This document shows, piece by piece, positions 58,222-64,000 of a stretch of DNA of 64,000 bases (positions within the stretch are counted from its first letter, which is position 1; each line of letters starts with the position of its first letter). The notes beneath the pieces are model-generated. The model ran no database searches. It saw nothing but the letters and a program-made list of their open reading frames with translations, and was not told the DNA's origin. Origin of the DNA: Plantactinospora sp. KBS50 (GTDB lineage Bacteria > Actinomycetota > Actinomycetes > Mycobacteriales > Micromonosporaceae); contig NZ_CP022961.1 in the NCBI RefSeq assembly GCF_002285795.1, positions 1,860,001 through 1,924,000 of the forward strand, written 5' to 3'. The position numbers and the translations under genes are program-made.

Positions 58222-59394
58222 TCAAGTTGAGACGGTTTGTGCCTGCTGGGTTGGCTGGTTGATCCAGGCCTGCTCGGGCAGCTTCGGGGCGCGTGGCCGA
58301 CGGGTGAACCGGTCCGGGTGAGCGGCGTGGGCGGCGTCGAGGGCGCGTTGGCGGTGCTCACGAACCTGCTCCGCGGTGCCGTAGTGCACCGACGCCGGGG
58401 TGTGCCAGCCGATCCCGGAATGCCGATGCTCATGATTGTAGGCGGTGAAGAACCCGTCGCAGAACGCTCTCGCGTCGGCGAGGGACCCGAACCTGGCCGG
58501 GAAGTCCGGCACATACTTCATCGTCTTGAACTGCGCCTCCGAGTACGGGTTGTCATTCGACGTCCGGGGTCGGGAATGCGACCGGAGGACACCGAGGTTG
58601 ACGAGCATCTCCGACACCGGCTTCGACACCATCGCGCCACCACGGTCGGCGTGGATCGTGTGCGGCTCGATCCCGTTACGGCCGATCGCGGCGGCGAGGA
58701 AGTCACGGGCCACGACCGCGTCCTCGGCGGCCGCGACCAGCCAACCCACGACGTAGCGGGAGTAGATGTCGATGATCACGTAGCATCGGTACCAGACGCC
58801 CTTCACGTGCCCCTTCAACGCGGTGATGTCCCAGGACCACACCTGACCGGGCCCGGTCGCGACCAGCTCCGGCCGTACCCGGGGTGGGTGGGTCGCCAGC
58901 CGGCGTCGTTCCCGACTCTGACCGGCCGCACGCGCGATCCGGTACATCGTGGACATGGAGCAGTGGTAGCGGCCCGCGTCGAGTTCCCGCGCCCACACCT
59001 GAGGAATCGCCAGATCGGCGTAGCCGGGCGAGTTCAACACCGCGAGGACCCGGTCACGTTCGGCCGTGCTGAGCGTCCATGGTGGCGGGGTCCGGGGCAG
59101 CCACGGCCCGTGTCGCGGTCCGACCGGCCGCGCCCGCCGGTAGTGGGTCGCCCGCGAGGTCCCCGCCAACGCGCACGCCCGCTGGACCGGGACATCCGCG
59201 TCGCGCAGCTCGGCGAACGCGGCGGTCAGGATCTCCTCGGCGGGTTGTCGTTGTCCGCGCTCCCGGAGAGTTCTTCCAAGAGCGCGTGCGCTTTTCCCAT
59301 GATGTCCAACGCCATCCGGGTCTTTGTCAGGTCCGCCCGCAGTTTCTCGTTCTGCTGGCGCAGCTTCTCCAACTCGATCTGGTCCGCGGACTTT
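58222..59394 (-). CDS. IS3 transposase OrfB (integrase core)
   Basis: The DDE integrase part includes GPGQVWSWDITALKGHVKGVWY (Asp), IIDIYSRYVVGWLVAAAEDAVV, EPHTIHADRGGAMVSKPVSEM (Asp) and SNDNPYSEAQFKTMKYVPDFP (Glu), with HEHRHSGIGWHTPASVHYG. It is expressed by -1 frameshifting from OrfA. The A5 tract complementary to 59392-59396 is a possible slip site, and I used it to set the left limit; no clear internal start is seen. Looks intact. Confidence 0.85.
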   Translation of the reverse strand, partial: KVRGPDRVGEAAPAERETAGGPDKDPDGVGHHGKSARALGRTLRERGQRQPAEEILTAAFAELRDADVPVQRACALAGTSRATHYRRARPVGPRHGPWLPRTPPPWTLSTAERDRVLAVLNSPGYADLAIPQVWARELDAGRYHCSMSTMYRIARAAGQSRERRRLATHPPRVRPELVATGPGQVWSWDITALKGHVKGVWYRCYVIIDIYSRYVVGWLVAAAEDAVVARDFLAAAIGRNGIEPHTIHADRGGAMVSKPVSEMLVNLGVLRSHSRPRTSNDNPYSEAQFKTMKYVPDFPARFGSLADARAFCDGFFTAYNHEHRHSGIGWHTPASVHYGTAEQVREHRQRALDAAHAAHPDRFTRRPRAPKLPEQAWINQPTQQAQTVST

Positions 59395-59675
59395 TTCACC
59401 CGTGGCGCAGAGGGGGCGGCGGTATCCGTTTTCCCGCCGCTGTCGACGTGGCCGAGGTGCCCGGCGTTGCGGGCCCGTGTCCATTCGATGATGTGTGACG
59501 AGTACAGGCCTTCCCGGCGCAGGATCGCGCCTTTCTCGCCGTTCGGGGCGTTCTCGTACTCGGCGACCATCGCGAGCTTGTACTCCGGGCTGAAGACCCG
59601 CCGCGACGGCTTCGGCGCCGGGTCGGCCCCGCTGCCGGTGGCCGGCTGCTTGCCAGATGAAGTGGACACGTACAC
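59226..59675 (-). CDS. IS3 OrfA (helix-turn-helix protein)
   Basis: 149 residues from a GTG at 59675. RRVFSPEYKLAMVAEYENAP and GAILRREGLYSSHIIEWTRARN form the HTH_Tnp_1 DNA-binding region, followed by a leucine-zipper-like helix (ADQIELEKLRQQNEKLRADLTKTRMALDIMGK in parts). It overlaps OrfB in the -1 frame. Complete for the family. Confidence 0.88.
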   Translation of the reverse strand: MYVSTSSGKQPATGSGADPAPKPSRRVFSPEYKLAMVAEYENAPNGEKGAILRREGLYSSHIIEWTRARNAGHLGHVDSGGKTDTAAPSAPRVKKSADQIELEKLRQQNEKLRADLTKTRMALDIMGKAHALLEELSGSADNDNPPRRS

Positions 59676-60523
59676 AAGGATCTCCGATCCCCGTCCTCAG
59701 GTCAGCACCCCACTCACACGGGGTGTCTCACACCATCCTGACCGAGAGGGGTCGGCGGGTTGCTTGTACGGGGTGTGGATGCCCTGGCCAGTGCCTTCGT
59801 AGCCGGAGTCAGCCAGGGTCGGCAGGTGCAGGTGGGAGGCGGCCCCGGTAGAGGGCGCCGGTGATGTCCAACTCCTGGGCGCAGGTCAGGTCGTGCAGGT
59901 GTCCCGGCATCGCGTCCGCGGTCCAGATGGGTAGCCCGTCGGGGCGCATGACGGCTTGGATGTTCGCGCCGAAGTCGCGGTGTTTTCCGGAGTACCAGGC
60001 GTCGATGGTGTCGCCCTTGACCGACAGGGTGGTCTCGGCCAGCCGGTCGGTGTCGAACAGCTTCCCGTCCAGGATCACGTGTGACCAGCCGTCGGCGGCA
60101 ACCTGCTTGAGGGCGTCGTGCAGGGTCGGTGTCTGCGCCGCGAGGACGCGCACGGCCTCGGCGACGTACCGGTACGCCGTGGCCCTGGATACCCAGAATC
60201 CGGCGGCGAGGGTGGTCTTGTCCTCACCCTTGCGGAACCACACCAGTACCAGAAGCGCCTGGTAGAAGCAGGTCAACGCCCTGGTACGGCGGCGGGTGCC
60301 GACCGCCCGACGTTCGGCGCGCAGCAGCCGCGCGACGTGCTGGACGAGTTCCCTTGGGACGTCGAGCCTGGCAGAATAGGTGATCACGTGGAGCCCTCTC
60401 GAAGACTGGATCTTGTCGCAAAGACCTGTCTACCGATGGCTCCACGCCTACTTCCAGCACCATCCGTTATGGACTGCTATGCCCGTGTCGGTCGCATCGA
60501 CGCCGCGACTTTGCTGAGATCAC

Positions 60524-60941
60524 CTCAATGTGGCCGGTCCCCGCTGCGGCAGTTGGCGCGGCGCCCGTGCCGCCGAGGGAGACCGCGAGCCTTTGTAGCT
60601 ACCCAGACCGGTACGACCTGGCGACCGTCGGCCGGACTCCTTCCGCCGAAACAACGGAGTGTCGCCGGAGAGTCGTGTGACGTGGTTCGGCGTTGGGGCG
60701 GTCTGCTGGGGTGTGCGGGCGCCGGTCACTGTGTGCTTATCGGATCATCACTGGGGAGGGCTGGTGCGGTCGAGTCGGCGTCCACCGATCGTCTTGCAGT
60801 TCTCACTTTTGATCATTGCGGTCTTGTTGGAGATTGTGACAAATTTTGTCACCAACGGGGACGGGTCGCCGTTGACGGAGGGCCTTCGCCGCTGCAACCC
60901 AGCCGATGCCCGAGCGGACGTTTCGCCGTTATCGTTGACCG
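60524..60941. other. Right edge of the IS region; no gene seen before the AraC gene
   Basis: About 418 bases. GC-rich up to about 60760, then noticeably A/T-rich. No supported coding frame. Contains the palindrome at 60836. Confidence 0.5.
60836..60852. promoter_or_regulatory. 17-bp palindrome upstream of the AraC-type gene
   Basis: GTGACAAATTTTGTCAC has two exact 8-base arms around a single T and lies in an A/T-rich stretch 90 bases before the AraC-type start. The form suits a dimeric repressor rather than an AraC protein, which usually binds direct repeats. Confidence 0.6.
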
Positions 60942-61895
60942 GTGATCGGCAATCTTGAGACGTTCCAGGACGAGCTGGCCGCCAGCGGGTTTCCGCCGCT
61001 GGCCAACAAGCTCGCCGGGGCCGACTTCCGGGGCCGGATCGCCGTCCATGACCTCGGACCGCTGCGGCTGGTCTCACTCGACACGCCCGAGAGCGCCTGT
61101 ATCGGGCGGGAGCGTGACGCCTCCGACGGCGCGAACCTGGCGGTCAAGGTGATGGCCCGGGGCCGGACGCGGATCGAGCAGGGGCGCGGCGACGCCGAAC
61201 TCGGGCCGACCGACCTGGTGCTGCTCGATCCCACGCGTACGCTGCGGTTCGAGAGCACCGCCGCGGCGCACGTCACCATTCTGGTTCCGCGCCGGGAGCT
61301 TCGGATCCGGCCCGCGCAGCTCGACCGGCTCGTCGGCGAACGCATCGACGGCAGCCACGGTCCGGGCGCTCTCGTCTCCGTGCTGGCTCGGGAGTCGGCG
61401 CGGTCGGCGACGGAGTTCCGTGAGGCGGAGGCGTTGCGGTCGGCGGCGGCCGTCATCGAGCTGATCGCGGTCGCGCTGGAGGCCCGGCTGGGCGACGAGC
61501 GATCGGTCCCGGACGAGCGGCTGCGGAACCGGATCGCCGGCTACATCGAGACCCGGCTGGCCGATCCCGATCTGTCCCCGCTGGGCATCGCCGCCGCCCA
61601 CCACATCTCCGTACGCCGGTTGCACAAGCTGTTCGAGGACCAGCCGCTCACCGTCGCGGCCCTGATCCGGCGTCGCCGCCTGGAACGCTGCCGGGCCGAG
61701 CTGACCGGAGGCGGACGTACGGTCACCGCCGTGGCCGCCCGGTGGGGTTTCTCCGATCCCACTCATTTCAGCAAGCTTTTCAAGGCGACGTTCGGCTACA
61801 ACGCCCGCGCACTGGTAACCAGCAACCGTGCGCGGACGACCAAGACGCGCACGGCCGGCCCGGAACAGGATTGTGGTGATCAGGGCAGGCAATAG
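60942..61895 (+). CDS. AraC-family transcriptional regulator
   Basis: 317 residues from a GTG at 60942. The N-terminal half is a cupin-like sensor (AraC_binding_2 type: VSLDTPESACIGRERDASDG, DLVLLDPTRTLRFEST). The C terminus is a double HTH: LSPLGIAAAHHISVRRLHKLFEDQPLTVAALIRRRRLERC and TVTAVAARWGFSDPTHFSKLFKATFGYNA in parts. It is followed after 14 bases by a cupin gene and then a dehydrogenase, which it probably controls. Confidence 0.9.
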   Translation: MIGNLETFQDELAASGFPPLANKLAGADFRGRIAVHDLGPLRLVSLDTPESACIGRERDASDGANLAVKVMARGRTRIEQGRGDAELGPTDLVLLDPTRTLRFESTAAAHVTILVPRRELRIRPAQLDRLVGERIDGSHGPGALVSVLARESARSATEFREAEALRSAAAVIELIAVALEARLGDERSVPDERLRNRIAGYIETRLADPDLSPLGIAAAHHISVRRLHKLFEDQPLTVAALIRRRRLERCRAELTGGGRTVTAVAARWGFSDPTHFSKLFKATFGYNARALVTSNRARTTKTRTAGPEQDCGDQGRQ

Positions 61896-61909
61896 CGACG
61901 GGAGAAGTC

Positions 61910-62371
61910 GTGGCGAAGGTGAACATCGTCCGCCCCGGTGAGGGCGAGATCCTCGGCAGCGGGGCGCAGCAGATCCGGATCCTGGAGAACGGCGAGCACA
62001 CCGACCATCGGCTGGGGTTTGCCGAGGTCACCATTCCGCCGGGCACCCCGAGCCCGTTGCAGCATCGTCATGCCCAGCATGACGAGGGCTTCTACGTCCT
62101 GGCGGGAACCTTCCGCTTCACCGTCGGCGAGGATCAGTACGACGCCGGGCCGGGCACCTGGGTCATCGTGCCGACCGGGGCGCCGCACACGTTCGCCAAC
62201 ATCGGCGACGAGAACGCCGTCATGCTGAACACGTTCACGCCGGATTTGTACGTGCAGTATTTCCGCGACTTCAAGGCCATGATCGATTCCGGGCAGCCGG
62301 TCAACGCCGAGACCATGCGACCGCTGTGGAAGAACTACGCCACCGAGATCTCGAACGAATACGCCTCGTGA
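61910..62371 (+). CDS. Cupin-domain protein
   Basis: 153 residues from a GTG at 61910. Cupin motif 1 is PGTPSPLQHRHAQHDEGFYVLAGTFRF (G-x5-H-x-H-x-x-E-like) and motif 2 is PGTWVIVPTGAPHTFANIGDENA. The four likely metal ligands (three His, one Glu) are present. A small monocupin of unknown substrate. Its TGA overlaps the GTG of the next gene (GTGA). Confidence 0.87.
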   Translation: MAKVNIVRPGEGEILGSGAQQIRILENGEHTDHRLGFAEVTIPPGTPSPLQHRHAQHDEGFYVLAGTFRFTVGEDQYDAGPGTWVIVPTGAPHTFANIGDENAVMLNTFTPDLYVQYFRDFKAMIDSGQPVNAETMRPLWKNYATEISNEYAS

Positions 62372-63282
62372 AGCGCCTTCAGTACGACCGCTACGGCGGC
62401 CCGGAGGTGATGTCGCTCGCCGAGTTCGAGCCGGCGCGCCCCGGTCCGGACGAGGTTCTCGTCCGCGTCCGGGCGGCGGCTTCCAACGCGCTGGACTGGA
62501 AGATGCGCAACGGCGAGATGAAGTTGCTGACCGGTCGCTCCTTTCCGCGGGCGATGGGGCACGACTTCGCCGGAGTCGTCGAGGCGGTCGGCGCCGGTGT
62601 CACCCGCCTGAAGGTCGGCGACGCGGTACTCGGCGGGGCTCGGTTCCGGCAGGCGGGGGCGTTCGCCGAGGCGGTGACGGTCCCGGAGAAGGCAGTCGTG
62701 CTCAAACCGGTGGACCTTTCGTACGAGCAGGCCGCCGCGCTGCCGACCGTGGGCGTGACCGCCCGTCAGGCCCTGGCGGAGGTCCGGCCCGGGCAGGCGG
62801 TCTTCGTCAACGGGTGCCTGGGCGGGGTGGGCCGGGCCGCCGTGCAGTTCGCCCGGGCGCGGGGAGCCTCGGTCGCCGGCAGTTGCCGCGACACCGCGAC
62901 GGACGAGGCCCGCGAACTCGGCGTCGATCCGGTCGTGGGTTTCGGTTTCGCCCCGGCGGTCCTCGCCAGACGGTTCGATCTCGTTCTCGACACGCCCGGC
63001 GTGCTTTCCTCCGCCGCGGCCCGAAGGCTGCTGAAGCCGGGGGGAACCATCGTCGACATCGTTCCGACCCCGGCCAAAATGATCAGGAGTGTGCTGCCCG
63101 GCCCGTTCCGGGCGATGATGGGCCGGCTGGTCACCGCCGACCTGGCGGAGGTGGCCCGGGTCCTGCGCCTGCCCATCGCCCGCACGGTCCCGTTGGCCGA
63201 GGCGATTGCCGCCCTGACCGAGTTGGAGCGTGACCGGCGCCCGAAGGGCGGCAAACTGGTCATCACCATGGCCGGAAGCTGA
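62368..63282 (+). CDS. Zinc-independent medium-chain dehydrogenase (quinone oxidoreductase-like)
   Basis: 304 residues from a GTG at 62368 overlapping the cupin stop. MDR features: KRLQYDRYGGPEVMSLAEFE, SNALDWKMRNGEMKLLTG, GHDFAGVVEAVGAGVTRLKVGDAVLG and the Rossmann loop FVNGCLGGVGRAAVQFARARG. The structural-zinc Cys cluster is absent, as in NADPH:quinone reductases and enoyl reductases. Forms an operon with the AraC and cupin genes. Confidence 0.9.
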   Translation: MKRLQYDRYGGPEVMSLAEFEPARPGPDEVLVRVRAAASNALDWKMRNGEMKLLTGRSFPRAMGHDFAGVVEAVGAGVTRLKVGDAVLGGARFRQAGAFAEAVTVPEKAVVLKPVDLSYEQAAALPTVGVTARQALAEVRPGQAVFVNGCLGGVGRAAVQFARARGASVAGSCRDTATDEARELGVDPVVGFGFAPAVLARRFDLVLDTPGVLSSAAARRLLKPGGTIVDIVPTPAKMIRSVLPGPFRAMMGRLVTADLAEVARVLRLPIARTVPLAEAIAALTELERDRRPKGGKLVITMAGS

Positions 63283-63399
63283 ACGGGCCGAGCTACGTAC
63301 ATTTCGTGGTGGGAATGTCGATGCGCCGCAAAGGGTTCGGCCCTGTACGGACGGTAGAGCGTCTCCCCCCTCGGCCACGTGCAGGATCAGGCGGTGTTC

Positions 63400-63801
63400 A
63401 TGAGCGTTGTCGACAGCCCGGAGGGCCTGGGTAAGGCGATCCGAAGTGGATCCAACGAGATCGAGATTTCGTACAACATCAAGACGACGGTGGTTTCTCT
63501 GCGTGCCGTTGGTCCCGTCGCCTGGGGTGTGGCGGCCGGGGCGATCGTGGCCGCTGTCATTGCGATCCTGTCGACCCCGTCGGCGGCCGCGCTCACCGGC
63601 GGACCGGGCGCCGTCGGCACCGCGGGTGGCGCCGCGGCGGCGCTCGCCGTACTGAGTGGAATCGTCGGCGCGGCGACCGCTCGGTTCCTGGTGAAGGTTG
63701 CGGTGGCGGCCCGCGACCCCAAGGCGGTGTCCCGCCTCCGCAAGGACTACGAGCCCGTTGACCGCTCGGGGCGCTACTACCTGCGGAGGATCGGCAAGTG
63801 A
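63400..63801 (+). CDS. Small two-helix membrane protein, hypothetical
   Basis: 133 residues from the ATG at 63400 (a GTG at 63379 is also in frame). Two hydrophobic segments: VGPVAWGVAAGAIVAAVIAIL and GTAGGAAAALAVLSGIVGAA. The ends are charged (SRLRKDYEPVDRSGRYYLRRIGK). No family recognised. Overlaps the next gene by four bases (GTGA). Confidence 0.65.
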   Translation: MSVVDSPEGLGKAIRSGSNEIEISYNIKTTVVSLRAVGPVAWGVAAGAIVAAVIAILSTPSAAALTGGPGAVGTAGGAAAALAVLSGIVGAATARFLVKVAVAARDPKAVSRLRKDYEPVDRSGRYYLRRIGK

Positions 63802-64000
63802 GCGAGCGTCCCAAGGACAAGGACAAGGACAAGGACCGTGACTGGGCCACCTGGGCCCTGGCCGCGGCGGCGGTCGTGGTGGCGTACGTCTCCACCCGGC
63901 GCCCCCGCCCGTTCCACTCGTTGGTCGACAGGGGCGTCGCCCGGCGTTGTCCGCACTGTGAGGTCGGGCTCGGCCAGGATCACCTGACCCGGTGCGTCGA
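63798..64000 (+). CDS. Membrane protein with zinc-ribbon-like Cys motif (partial, runs off the window)
   Basis: From a GTG at 63798 overlapping the previous stop. An acidic/basic KDKDKDKD tract (six-base AAGGAC repeats), a membrane helix (WATWALAAAAVVVAYVS) and RRCPHCEVGLGQDHLTRC with C-x2-C and a later H/C pair. The first 67 residues are visible; no stop before 64000. Family not recognised. Confidence 0.65.
   Translation, partial: MSERPKDKDKDKDRDWATWALAAAAVVVAYVSTRRPRPFHSLVDRGVARRCPHCEVGLGQDHLTRCV

Larger units (their letters stand above)
58215..59740 (-). mobile_element. IS3-family element nested in the IS5-like element
   Basis: About 1.5 kb with the two overlapping genes of IS3 elements. 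It replaces nothing of the outer transposase except the junction between RSG and LPDGHRLAV. Terminal repeats are weak by eye (GTTGAGAC on the left, GTGTGAGAC on the right), so the ends are approximate. Confidence 0.8.
57998..60387 (-). pseudogene. IS5-like (DDE_4) transposase, split by IS3 and frameshifted
   Basis: The N-terminal part from the ATG at 60387 (MITYSARLDVPRELVQHVA) has KTTLAAGFWVSRATAYRYVAEA, SHVILDGKLFDTDR, DAWYSGKHRDFGANIQAVM and PGHLHDLTCAQELD. The frame shifts near 59840 (one G too many in a G run), then LPTLADSGYEGTGQGIHTPYK continues to about 59741 where the IS3 begins. The C-terminal part (GHRLAVDNRAHNAILRSMRCLG to EYRYLPDPC) is at 57998-58214. Same family as the split transposase at 45892 but a different element. 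Confidence 0.82.
57992..60523 (-). mobile_element. IS5-like element containing a nested IS3 element
   Basis: Ends GTGATCTCAGCA (57992-58003) and TGCTGAGATCAC (60512-60523) are exact inverted repeats. The transposase halves lie just inside both ends and are separated by an IS3-type element. No target duplication is obvious. Confidence 0.75.

Noticed and set aside
60118-60945. Plus-strand frame across the right edge of the IS region
   Set aside because: Mostly antisense to the transposase, with no motif or ribosome-binding site; the A/T change at 60770 marks a promoter region instead.

Overview
The window is high-GC actinobacterial DNA, most likely from Micromonospora or a close relative in the Micromonosporaceae. 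Support for this is inference from content: strong G/C third-position bias, GTG starts, a Micromonospora-style bioB-bsaP and bioF-bioD set, a CebR-type cellulose regulon, actinobacterial ACT/GNAT and COG4315 lipoproteins, and pRiA4b ORF-3 and MSMEG_1061-type proteins.

Left part (1-36.1 kb) is chromosomal backbone. An ECF sigma/anti-sigma pair (2.1-3.6 kb) is followed by a COG4315 lipoprotein and a DUF4142 protein. Then comes a frameshifted spermidine-synthase-like gene and a compact DNA-repair operon on the minus strand, HerA-like ATPase > SbcD > SbcC > NurA-like nuclease (4.5-11.1 kb). This is the gene set known from archaeal end resection. Next are a RibD-type reductase coupled to a 39-residue Cys-rich protein, a pRiA4b ORF-3 protein, a GH1 beta-glucosidase with a CebR-like operator, and a CebR-like LacI regulator. 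An acyl-CoA dehydrogenase/APH kinase pair, two ACT-domain proteins separated by a hairpin-repeat spacer, a PNPOx-like protein and a secreted GH9-CBM3-CBM2 cellulase with its own CebR-like box follow. After these lie a secreted serine protease, biotin genes (bioB-bsaP divergent from bioF-bioD), a P450, a methyltransferase, a membrane acyltransferase that has lost its catalytic residues, and a TetR regulator.

At 36.5-36.8 kb three tRNA genes (Gly-GCC, Cys-GCA, Val-GAC) mark the edge of an accessory island running to about 60.5 kb. Beside the tRNAs is the C-terminal stump of a tyrosine integrase. The island carries an AlbA_2/Schlafen-type protein, a Tn3 transposase remnant, an XRE-TPR regulator, and two different TIR-based systems. 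System 1 (41.3-45.2 kb) is a three-gene overlapping operon: TIR protein, large P-loop NTPase, SPFH-like coiled-coil protein. The TIR and NTPase share a short GD-x-V-x-G-x-KY motif. System 2 (52.7-57.7 kb, minus strand) is a membrane TIR-cyclase-like receptor followed by two exported proteins built from a repeated Cys-containing domain of about 75 residues.

The two systems are separated and partly broken by an insertion-sequence graveyard. An IS66-type element (8-bp target duplication) contains an IS5-like element, which contains an intact IS110-family element. An IS1380-type transposase, a group II intron, an IS630 element interrupting a System 2 gene, and an IS3 element inside another IS5-like element follow. 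The IS110 5-prime non-coding end contains segments matching both its insertion site and its own ends, as expected of a bridge RNA. To the right (60.9-64 kb) chromosomal genes resume: AraC regulator, cupin, medium-chain dehydrogenase and small membrane proteins.

Several genes (spermidine-synthase-like, nurA, sbcD, a System 2 gene) are broken by a single missing base in G/C runs, so base-calling errors must be considered before calling them dead.
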